DNA from: Roseateles sp. DAIF2
GTDB taxonomy: Bacteria; Pseudomonadota; Gammaproteobacteria; Burkholderiales; Burkholderiaceae_C
Direction of reading: 5' to 3'
NCBI RefSeq assembly: GCF_015624425.1
Contig: NZ_CP049919.1
Location: 5,022,001-5,086,000, forward strand
Length of the DNA stretch: 64,000 bases
Part shown: in pieces, positions 34,092-40,226 of the stretch
Position numbering within the stretch: the stretch's first letter is position 1
Layout: each line of letters begins with the position of its first letter
Program-made: the position numbers and the translations under genes
The notes under the pieces: model-generated
The model's database searches: none
What the model saw: the letters and a program-made list of their open reading frames with translations, nothing else
Told to the model about the DNA's origin: nothing

Positions 34092-34142
34092 CGTTTGCGC
34101 TCAGCGGGCGGCGAAGCCGTCCGCTGCAGCAAAGGGTTATGC
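34086..34142 (-). other. attC5 (57 bp)
   Basis: Ends GCCCAAC (34086-34092) and GTTATGC (34136-34142) with arms TCAGCGG / CCGCTG and GCGGC-GAA-GCCG. Very similar in plan to attC1. Separates cassettes 5 and 6. Confidence 0.88.
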
Positions 34143-34155
34143 GCGGAGGCTGCGG

Positions 34156-34470
34156 TCAAAACTTGTTCCCTTTCAAACGCGGCCGAGCGCCCTGCAAGAA
34201 CTTTCGGAACACTACGATCGCGATGAGGATGCCCAAGATCGCGCCATAGATCAGCCCATATTCAAGCGCTGCGGCGAGTTGCTCACTCACGGTTGGCGAA
34301 TAGCTCTTGCCGAGAAGCTTGCCCCCAATGCATGACGCGGATGCCAGATCGTATGTCGCCATGTAGCCAGCGCAAACATCGGTCCCTCCAAGCCACCAAG
34401 CGCCTACGACGAAAGCAAGGAGGCTGCACGCGGCCAGCCCATAGATGCGCGCGGACCTATTAGTCTTCAT
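34156..34470 (-). CDS. Cassette 5: small two-TM membrane protein
   Basis: The 104-residue protein has hydrophobic segments at about 8-28 and 68-92 with a polar loop containing two Cys (VCAGY, SCIGG) likely facing the periplasm, and a basic C-terminus (RPRLKGNKF). I do not recognise a family. ATG 34470 is three bases from the GCAT remnant of attC4, and TGA 34156-34158 is 14 bases before attC5. The core before it is broken by the IS1111-type element, so transcription from the attI side may be blocked or supplied by the IS. Confidence 0.75.
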   Translation of the reverse strand: MKTNRSARIYGLAACSLLAFVVGAWWLGGTDVCAGYMATYDLASASCIGGKLLGKSYSPTVSEQLAAALEYGLIYGAILGILIAIVVFRKFLQGARPRLKGNKF

Positions 34471-34614
34471 GAGGCATAGACAAGATGGCATCGCGAACTC
34501 GGGCGGCCCGACTCCTGCGATGCCGTAGGTTGCGAGCGCGGGGCCCGTAGAGCTACACCAAGGCACTCGGCAGACGGGCTGCCGGGGCGTTGCAAGTTAG
34601 CGAGGAGTCGGGCC

Positions 34615-35769
34615 ATGGAGCGCAAATCTAGCACCCTGTTCGTCGGTTTGGACGTCCACAAGGACAGTATCGACATCGCCGTGGCGGATGCACCGCGCGA
34701 TGCTGAGATTCGGCATGTCGCCAGCATCAAGGGCGACCTCGCTTCGCTGGACAAGGCGCTGCGTCGACTCATCAGCCAGGGCCAGGTCTTGCACATCGTC
34801 TACGAGGCTGGTCCCTGCGGCTTCGTCATCTGGCGCCACCTCAGCGCTCAGGGCCTGCACTGCGAGGTGGTAGCCCCTTCGTCGATTCCGCGCGCCCCTG
34901 CAGACCGGATCAAGACCGACCGGCGCGACGCCATGTTGCTGGCCCGTCTAGCCCGCTCAGGCGACCTGGCCGTGGTGCGCGTTCCCGATGGAGTGGACGA
35001 AGCCGTGCGCGACTTGGTACGCGCTCGCGAGGATGCCGTGCGCGAGCAGCGCAACGGGCGCCACCGCCTGAAGGCCTTGCTGCTGCGCAATGGCATCCCC
35101 TACACGGGCAAGACCTCCTGGACCGCCGCCCACCTGCGCTGGCTGTCCACCGTCAAACTCGCACATGCGGCTCAGCAGATCGCCTTCCAGGAGTACCTGC
35201 ATGCGATCACCGAGGCTAGCGCACGCATCGCCCGGCTGGAGCAGGCCCTGCGGGAGGCGCTGCCCGACTGGCACCTGTTGCCCGTCGTGCAGGCCCTACA
35301 GGCCTTGCGAGGCGTGCAGCTGATTGCCGCCATCACGCTGGTCGCCGAACTGCAGGACTTCCTGCGCTTCGAGTCCCCGCGCCAGCTGATGGCCTACCTG
35401 GGCCTTGTGCCCAGCGAACGCAGCTCCGGCCCCAAGCGCCGCCAGGGCGCCATCACCAAGGCCGGCAACTCAGCTGCGCGGCGCATGCTCGTCGAGGTGG
35501 CTTGGCACTACCGGGCCGATCCCCGCGTGAGCCCCGTCATCGCCACGCGCCAGGACGGGTTACCGCCCGCCGTGACCGATATCGCCTGGAAGGCGCAGCT
35601 GCGGCTGAGCGCCAAGTTCAAGCGCCTGTGCGCGCGCCGCCTGCTCAAGACCAAGGCGGTGGTGGCGGTGGCGCGCGAGTTGGCTGGCTTCGTCTGGGCC
35701 ATCGGGCGCGAGGTGCAGCTCTCGGGCTGGCAGGGCGTCAAACCCAGTGCAGGCGCCACGGCGCATTGA
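34615..35769 (+). CDS. IS110-family (IS1111 group) DEDD transposase/recombinase
   Basis: The 384-residue protein has an N-terminal RuvC-like domain with the four acidic residues (GLDVHKDS, VYEAGPCGF, KTDRRDAMLLARL with two Asp) and a C-terminal Transposase_20-type domain with GVQLIAAITLVAEL and the conserved Ser in TKAGNSAARR. IS110 enzymes recombine with guidance by an element-encoded bridge RNA. ATG 34615 follows AGGAG. It is intact and runs opposite to the cassettes. Long downstream non-coding sequence supports the IS1111 subgroup. Confidence 0.92.
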   Translation: MERKSSTLFVGLDVHKDSIDIAVADAPRDAEIRHVASIKGDLASLDKALRRLISQGQVLHIVYEAGPCGFVIWRHLSAQGLHCEVVAPSSIPRAPADRIKTDRRDAMLLARLARSGDLAVVRVPDGVDEAVRDLVRAREDAVREQRNGRHRLKALLLRNGIPYTGKTSWTAAHLRWLSTVKLAHAAQQIAFQEYLHAITEASARIARLEQALREALPDWHLLPVVQALQALRGVQLIAAITLVAELQDFLRFESPRQLMAYLGLVPSERSSGPKRRQGAITKAGNSAARRMLVEVAWHYRADPRVSPVIATRQDGLPPAVTDIAWKAQLRLSAKFKRLCARRLLKTKAVVAVARELAGFVWAIGREVQLSGWQGVKPSAGATAH

Positions 35770-36123
35770 GTCACGCAGTCCACACCGGCATCAACGCGAG
35801 CAAGGAGGTGCGCGCATCCACAGATCGACCAACGGCCGGATCGGGAACGCGGCGCAGCCGCGGCCATCAAGGGAATCCTCGGCAACGTTATTGAGCGCCA
35901 TGCGCAAGCAGCTCGCGACCTCAGCCCCTAGACCGAAGGCAGCCCTGCGACGAACACTTGTCTTGAGGTAGCCAACCCTCGCATATCAGCATGAGCAACC
36001 GTCGCGCATCCATACCGGATGGCACCAACAGGCTCCGCCGCGTTCCCCGTCTGGCCAGAGGGCCATTCTTCAGCTGCAGCGCAGAGGGGCAGGTCTTGCC
36101 GCTTGACAGGAAGATGCCATATC
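35770..36123 (+). ncRNA. Candidate bridge-RNA region of the IS1111-type element
   Basis: The 354 bases between the transposase stop and the first right end carry no convincing gene. In the IS1111 group the bridge RNA is encoded in the right non-coding end, so this is where it is expected. The stretch AACGTTATTGAGC (35884-35896) shares CGTTAT with the complement of the target core, a possible but unproven guide match. Ends of the RNA are not determined. Confidence 0.35.
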
Positions 36124-36306
36124 AGCCCTGCGACGAACACTTGTCTTGAGGTAGCCAACCCTCGCATATCAGCATGAGCAACCGTCGCGCATCCATACCG
36201 GATGGCACCAACAGGCTCCGCCGCGTTCCCCGTCTGGCCAGAGGGCCATTCTTCAGCTGCAGCGCAGAGGGGCAGGTCTTGCCGCTTGACAGGAAGATGC
36301 CATATC
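35941..36306 (+). repeat. 183-bp exact tandem duplication of the IS right end
   Basis: Bases 35941-36123 and 36124-36306 are identical by eye and abut directly. Each ends in GATGCCATATC, the IS terminus. No attC sequence lies between them. Confidence 0.95.
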
Positions 36307-36364
36307 AACGCCTGAGTTAAGCCGCCACCACGAAGTGGTGGTCGGCTTGAATGAATTGTTAGGC
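36307..36364 (-). other. attC4, main part (left core split off by IS1111-type element)
   Basis: The site runs AACGCCTGAGTTAAGCC, a CCACCAC-GAA-GTGGTGG tip, then CGGCTTGAATGAATTGTTAGGC (shown in parts). With GCAT (34474-34477) from the other side of the IS it is 62 bp. The outer parts are nearly the same as the attC of aadA cassettes from class 1 integrons. Separates cassettes 4 and 5. Confidence 0.88.
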
Positions 36365-36646
36365 CCCGTCCGACACGACGAGGCTCTCACCGACAACATC
36401 AAGCTGCTGCAAGAAGTCGGCATCATCTGGGTCTTCAAGTGCCACCGTAAGAGCGACAAGCTCGCCCCCATCTTGCCGCAGAGCCTCAACCCCCTCTACA
36501 GGCATTTCCATTTCGAGGCCCTCGCTGATCGCAATTCGGATCTTCATGCCGGGGCGCACGTCGCCTTGGACGACCTGGCCGGCGAAGACGTAGAGCGAGC
36601 GAGCGCTAAGCACGAAGGACTGGTGAACTCTGAAGGTCGCCGACAT
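36359..36646 (-). CDS. Cassette 4: small beta-rich protein, EF-Tu domain-2-like pattern
   Basis: The 95-residue protein is predicted mostly beta. The segment VFAGQVVQGDVRPGMKIRI (about 20-38) resembles the barrel repeat of translation-factor domain 2, and the rest alternates hydrophobic and acidic residues. No catalytic motif is visible. ATG 36646 lies four bases from the attC3 core and TAA overlaps the attC4 core, so the gene fills its cassette. Function unknown. Confidence 0.75.
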   Translation of the reverse strand: MSATFRVHQSFVLSARSLYVFAGQVVQGDVRPGMKIRIAISEGLEMEMPVEGVEALRQDGGELVALTVALEDPDDADFLQQLDVVGESLVVSDGA

Positions 36647-36650
36647 AGGG

Positions 36651-36719
36651 GCCTAACGTTGAAGCTGAGCCGCGAGCGGCGGCTTGCCGACGCGAGTCGG
36701 CTCGAGCGACTGGTTAGGC
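36651..36719 (-). other. attC3 (69 bp)
   Basis: Ends GCCTAAC (36651-36657) and GTTAGGC (36713-36719) are perfect inverted cores. Inside are AGCCG / CGGCT arms and a GCCGACGCGAGTCGGC hairpin. Separates cassettes 3 and 4. Confidence 0.88.
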
Positions 36720-36725
36720 TTCACT

Positions 36726-37079
36726 TTACTCATAGGTAACCGCGACTCCACCAACTAGCGCCTCTTGCTTAAGCACCTTCTGACCTTGAACTCCAGAGAT
36801 AGAGAGCCTGGAATCTGACTGCCATTGAATCCTCAGTGGCACCGTGCCATTTGCAATGAAGGTGTTTCCGCCCTCGTTCGGAAGCTCCGCATTGGCTTGA
36901 ACGATCGATAGCTGAGTATTGAACCCGGTTGTTGCTCCGCAGTCTCGACTAAAAACAACGACCTTGAGCTTGCCGCTAGGCGAGACGATGCTTGAGGAAG
37001 AGTCGTTGCCGCACAGGTCGCTGCAACCAGCGAGCACCGTGAAGGAAATTCCCGCGAGTAGGAGAACGGTCTTGCTCAT
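36726..37079 (-). CDS. Cassette 3: small lipoprotein
   Basis: The 117-residue precursor has a lipoprotein signal (MSKTVLLLAGISFTVLAGC, lipid on Cys19) and a mature beta-rich domain with three more Cys (SDLCGN, RDCGATTGF). The segment ending SPSGKLKVVVFSRDCGATTGF recurs in many small proteobacterial lipoproteins of unknown role. ATG 37079 is 14 bases from the GCCTAAC remnant of attC2, and TAA is seven bases from attC3. Loss of its upstream attC to the IS1182 element may isolate it from the cassette promoter. Confidence 0.82.
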   Translation of the reverse strand: MSKTVLLLAGISFTVLAGCSDLCGNDSSSSIVSPSGKLKVVVFSRDCGATTGFNTQLSIVQANAELPNEGGNTFIANGTVPLRIQWQSDSRLSISGVQGQKVLKQEALVGGVAVTYE

Positions 37080-37099
37080 ACTGTCTTGTGAAGCCTAAC

Positions 37100-38901
37100 G
37101 AAGCTGTCCAATAACCCTCTGCCCACGCGTCATGGACTTTGACGAGCGGAACGGGAGCTGGTTCAGCAGAGTTTTCATTCCGGATGATTGTGGCGCCAAC
37201 TGCGGGCGCCTGTGAGCGCTGCCGAACCCTGCTGATGGGGGATATCACGGCCCTGGCTGTGGCCCTCACCGCCTCCAGCCGCTGTGCGCCAACTTCTCGA
37301 TGTTGTGCACCAGGCAGAACAACTGCCACTGTGCCCCCACCTTGGCCGCGCCGCGCAGCGTGAAGCGGCTCAGCCGCTTGTTGTGCCGCAGGTTGGCGAA
37401 CACCGGCTCCACCGTGGCGATGCGCCGGCTGTACAACGCTCGCCCCTGCGGGCTGTCGATGGCCCGGCGCATGCGCTGACTCGGATCGTTCGGGTCGAGC
37501 TCTCTGGCGTGGAACAGCGAGACCTTGCGTGCAGCTGTGCGTTCGGGGTGGCGCAGGCACTGGGTGCGCAGCGCGCAGCCTTGGCAATCCTCGGGCCTGG
37601 CCTTGAAGTCTTCGCGCCGCTGGCCCTTGCCCACCTGGTAGATCGCCCCGCTGCTGCGCAGCGTCTGGCCGGCCGGGCAGATCGCCGTCCTGGCCTTTGG
37701 ATCAAATCGGAAGTCGCTCGGCCCGAAGTGCTTGATCGATGGTTTGCCCTGCCCGGTGGCCTGCTTGTCGTAGAGCGGGTCGGGCTGGGCTTTGTGCTGA
37801 GCGTGGTCCTTGAAGCGTTCATCGCGCTGGCGCATCTGCGTGTCGGCAATCAGCGCGGGCCTGCCTTGCGCGTGCAGGGCCTGCACGTTGACATCGCTGT
37901 GGTAGCCAGCGTCTGCCGTGACGAGTGTCTGCGCGTCAGCGAAGGGCCGTGCCTGCTCCACCATGGGCAGCAGCATGGCCTGCTCCGAGCCGGAGCCAGT
38001 GATGTCCGCCGCGATGATGACCTGGTGCCGCGCGTCCACCGCGGCCTGGGCCGCATAGCCCTGGATCACGCCCTTGCTGGTGGCCATCTTGGCGCTGTCA
38101 GGATCGGTGATGTTGGTCTTGAGCTCCTGGCCCTTGCGGTTACGCCGCGGCGTCGTGGTGCGCAGGAACTCTCGCGTGCGCTGGGCCTCGCGGCGCAGGG
38201 CGTCCACACGCTGCTGGCGGCGCGCCTGCAGTGCTTCATCGCCGGGCGTCCCGGTGCGGCTGTCCTGCGCCTGGTGCAGGCTCACGATCTTCTCGGCCGC
38301 CTTCTCCAGCCGGCGCGCCCGGTGGAGCAATTCCGCATGCGTGCCGCTGCGCTCCTTGCTGGCGTTGGCCGGCAGCTTCACGCCGTCGATGGCGAACAGC
38401 TCTCGACCGATCAAGCCCTGCGCATCGCAGGTCAGCAGCACCTGATGGAACAGCGCCTTGATCTGCGGCCCCAGGCCGCTGACGAATTTGGCCAGTTGCG
38501 CATGGCTGGGGTGGCTGTCCCCGCTGATCGCGATGAACTGGATGTCATGCTCGCAGGCCCGCTCCAGTTGCCGGCTCGACACCAGGCCGCGGCTGTAGCC
38601 CAGCAGCACGATCTTGAGCAGCACGCGCGGGTCGTAGGCGCTGGCGCCCACCTCTTCGTTGCGAAAGCGCGCGTCCAGCGCCGAGAGGTCCAGCTCCTCA
38701 TCCACCAGCAGGTTCAGCGCAAAGGCAAAGCTGCCCGGCACCAGCTGCTCCGACAGCACCACCGGCAGGAACATCGCACCTCGGACCTGAGGCTTGTAGC
38801 GCGGCATCCGTGGCCTCCTCTGACTCGGCCTCGATTGCAGCGCCCGGCGCCTGACCGCGCTATTCGGAGACTCCCGCACCGGGGAGATTTTTTACAGCCT
38901 C
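37100..38901 (-). mobile_element. IS1182-family insertion sequence in attC2
   Basis: Ends GAAGCTGTCCAATAACCC (37100, plus strand) and GAGGCTGTAAAAAATCTCCC (38901, minus strand) are imperfect inverted repeats. AAC is present on both sides (37097-37099, 38902-38904), a 3-bp target duplication (4 bp AACG if the end is one base shorter). Excision in silico restores GCCTAACGTTCGC, a perfect attC start. Contains one intact transposase gene. Confidence 0.8.
37266..38807 (-). CDS. IS1182-family DDE transposase
   Basis: The 513-residue transposase has an N-terminal DUF772-type segment (YDPRVLLKIVLLGYSRGLVSSRQLE), and DDE residues in FAIDGVKLP, LVTADAGYHS and IATVEPVFANLRHNK; a Cys cluster (CQGCALRTQC) precedes the last. 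This is the IS1182 layout. ATG 38807 follows AGGAGG. All motifs are intact, so the element may be active. Confidence 0.93.
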   Translation of the reverse strand: MPRYKPQVRGAMFLPVVLSEQLVPGSFAFALNLLVDEELDLSALDARFRNEEVGASAYDPRVLLKIVLLGYSRGLVSSRQLERACEHDIQFIAISGDSHPSHAQLAKFVSGLGPQIKALFHQVLLTCDAQGLIGRELFAIDGVKLPANASKERSGTHAELLHRARRLEKAAEKIVSLHQAQDSRTGTPGDEALQARRQQRVDALRREAQRTREFLRTTTPRRNRKGQELKTNITDPDSAKMATSKGVIQGYAAQAAVDARHQVIIAADITGSGSEQAMLLPMVEQARPFADAQTLVTADAGYHSDVNVQALHAQGRPALIADTQMRQRDERFKDHAQHKAQPDPLYDKQATGQGKPSIKHFGPSDFRFDPKARTAICPAGQTLRSSGAIYQVGKGQRREDFKARPEDCQGCALRTQCLRHPERTAARKVSLFHARELDPNDPSQRMRRAIDSPQGRALYSRRIATVEPVFANLRHNKRLSRFTLRGAAKVGAQWQLFCLVHNIEKLAHSGWRR

Positions 38902-38966
38902 AACGTTCGCGGTAAGCGGACCAGCCAGCGTAGCTGGCGCAGGTCCGCTTGACCAAAGGGTTATGC
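38902..38966 (-). other. attC2, main part (left core at 37093-37099 beyond IS1182)
   Basis: After AACGTTCGCGG come arms AAGCGGACC / GGTCCGCTT and an inner GCCAGC-GTA-GCTGGC hairpin, ending in GTTATGC (38960-38966). Joined to GCCTAAC at 37093-37099 the site is 69 bp. Separates cassettes 2 and 3. Confidence 0.85.
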
Positions 38967-39242
38967 ATCTGGCGCCGTGCCCTTCAGGATCCCGAAAGCA
39001 ACGTCCCCCTCTGGCGCAAAGCAGACCAACTGTCCCTGGTGGTCGTCAATGAACAGCCTTGCACATGCGTGGCACTGGTACATGACCCGCTCAACTATGC
39101 GAAGTGCGTTCCACGGGGACTCACCGGATTCAATTTGCTCAAGCGCAGACTCGTAGGTTTCATCTGGGAGTAGATAAGCCTTGTTGTCTTGATAGTCGGT
39201 GTTGTCGCGAATGACTTCACCACAGCTGCAGCTGAACTTCAT
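38961..39242 (-). CDS. Cassette 2: small CxC/CxxC (zinc-ribbon-like) protein
   Basis: The 93-residue protein has CSCGE near the N-terminus (about 5-9) and YQCHACARLFID near residue 55-65, a pattern that suggests a zinc ribbon. The rest is acidic. No known family is recognised. TAA overlaps the attC2 core GTTATGC, and ATG 39242 is 18 bases from the attC1 core. GC content is near 52%, below the chromosome. Function unknown. Confidence 0.78.
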   Translation of the reverse strand: MKFSCSCGEVIRDNTDYQDNKAYLLPDETYESALEQIESGESPWNALRIVERVMYQCHACARLFIDDHQGQLVCFAPEGDVAFGILKGTAPDA

Positions 39243-39260
39243 CGGTGGGTCTTGGAAGAT

Positions 39261-39317
39261 GCATAACGTTGGAATTCAGCGGCGCCGTAAGGCGTCCGCT
39301 GGAATGACTGGTTATGC
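39261..39317 (-). other. attC1 (57 bp)
   Basis: Perfect inverted cores GCATAAC (39261-39267) and GTTATGC (39311-39317), with arms TTCAGCGG / CCGCTGGAA and inner CGCC-GTAA-GGCG. Separates cassettes 1 and 2. Confidence 0.9.
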
Positions 39318-40028
39318 GTCACGAGCCGATTCCAGGGCTTCGATTGCAAGCCCGTAAGTACGGAACACCATGTCAGCATTTTCAATGTCAGCAAGTTCCG
39401 ACTTAGATGCATGCGCTAGCTGGTTACGGATCTTCCGCAGCATATGAATCTCGCCTTGCCAGCCTTGGGGAAGCAGGAAGTCCACCTTCTGCAAAATCGT
39501 TAGCAGAGGCATACGCTCAGCTGCAGCGAGGCCCTTACGGATGGCAAAAGAGCGCACTGCTTGCTCGAATGCAACGCCAGCCTGTAGTAGTGCAGCCAGC
39601 TTGTGACCCGAGCGGAACACGCCATCAGCTTCGGCCATCAGTTGTTGGCTAAAACTCGTTCCATACGCAATTGGAGCGCTAGCTGGTAACGACGCATGTC
39701 GCGATGAACCAAGATCTGTGACAAGTGACTTCAAACTTTGAATGTCACTGCTCAGGCCAGACAGAGCCTCCTTGTCGGATGACTTCTTGCGCTCCCGTTC
39801 ATACATGGCAACGAGCCACATGATGAAGAAAAGCGCAGGAGCGCAGAGCTTGAGGTACGCGGCCAACGAGAAGGGTTTCCCCGAGAAGTGCCAATCGAGC
39901 AGTCCATACACCGCGGCAATTGCCGACGGGTATTTGAGTTGATGCAGGACCTTCTTGACGAACGGCCAAGCCTCGGAGACCTGACTCTTTAGACTTTCAA
40001 ACAACGGCATCTCTCTCATTTGACGCAT
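39312..40028 (-). CDS. Cassette 1: membrane-anchored HEPN-domain protein
   Basis: The 238-residue protein has two hydrophobic segments (about 33-48 and 58-76), a charged linker (78-110) and a C-terminal helical domain (about 140-235) with RNQLAH at 201-206. This R-N-x3-H motif is the catalytic signature of HEPN ribonucleases, and the fold context (LLQAGVAFEQAVRSFAIRKG) fits DUF4145/HEPN-like proteins. HEPN proteins act as toxins or in phage defence; no antitoxin gene is visible in its cassette. As first cassette it is closest to the array promoter. ATG 40028 lies inside the attI core; 40019 and 40010 are alternatives. Confidence 0.8.
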   Translation of the reverse strand: MRQMREMPLFESLKSQVSEAWPFVKKVLHQLKYPSAIAAVYGLLDWHFSGKPFSLAAYLKLCAPALFFIMWLVAMYERERKKSSDKEALSGLSSDIQSLKSLVTDLGSSRHASLPASAPIAYGTSFSQQLMAEADGVFRSGHKLAALLQAGVAFEQAVRSFAIRKGLAAAERMPLLTILQKVDFLLPQGWQGEIHMLRKIRNQLAHASKSELADIENADMVFRTYGLAIEALESARDA

Positions 40029-40134
40029 AACGTGATATGGGGCGACAGGCGCTGCGCCCTAACGTCGGTGCGGCCGCATAACGTCGGGCACGGGCGTGCC
40101 CCTAAGTGCTTGATGCAAAACGCCTCCCTTGCAT
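40025..40134 (-). other. attI region
   Basis: GCATAAC at 40025-40031 joins attI to cassette 1. Two further core-like motifs follow toward intI, CCCTAAC (40057-40063) and GCATAAC (40076-40082), each trailed by GTCGG. An inverted pair GGGCACG / CGTGCCC lies at 40086-40101. Exact attI limits are not set. Confidence 0.7.
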
Positions 40135-40163
40135 TTGACTGTACATTCATACAGCACTAAATT
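40135..40163 (+). promoter_or_regulatory. intI promoter
   Basis: TTGACT (40135-40140) and TAAATT (40158-40163) are separated by 17 bases, a near-consensus sigma-70 promoter about 64 bases before the intI ATG. Confidence 0.75.
40139..40154 (+). promoter_or_regulatory. LexA box in the intI promoter
   Basis: CTGT-ACATTCAT-ACAG matches the CTGT-N8-ACAG LexA consensus and sits between the -35 and -10 boxes, predicting SOS induction of the integrase. Confidence 0.85.
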
Positions 40164-40226
40164 TACCTACAAATCCGGCAGCTTGTTACATCAGCCTTGG
40201 TTGTCGCCGGAGTGCAGGAGGGCCGT

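Larger units (their letters stand above)
34478..36306 (+). mobile_element. IS1111-type (IS110 family) element inserted in attC4, with duplicated right end
   Basis: The left end AGACAAG-ATGGCATC (34478-34492) and right end GATGCCAT-ATC (36296-36306) give 8-bp subterminal inverted repeats with 7 and 3 outer bases, the arrangement of the IS1111 group. Flanks GCAT and AACGCC rejoin to a perfect GCATAAC core. The same right end also occurs at 36113-36123, so a unit element would be 34478-36123 (1,646 bp) followed by an exact 183-bp repeat. Confidence 0.82.
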
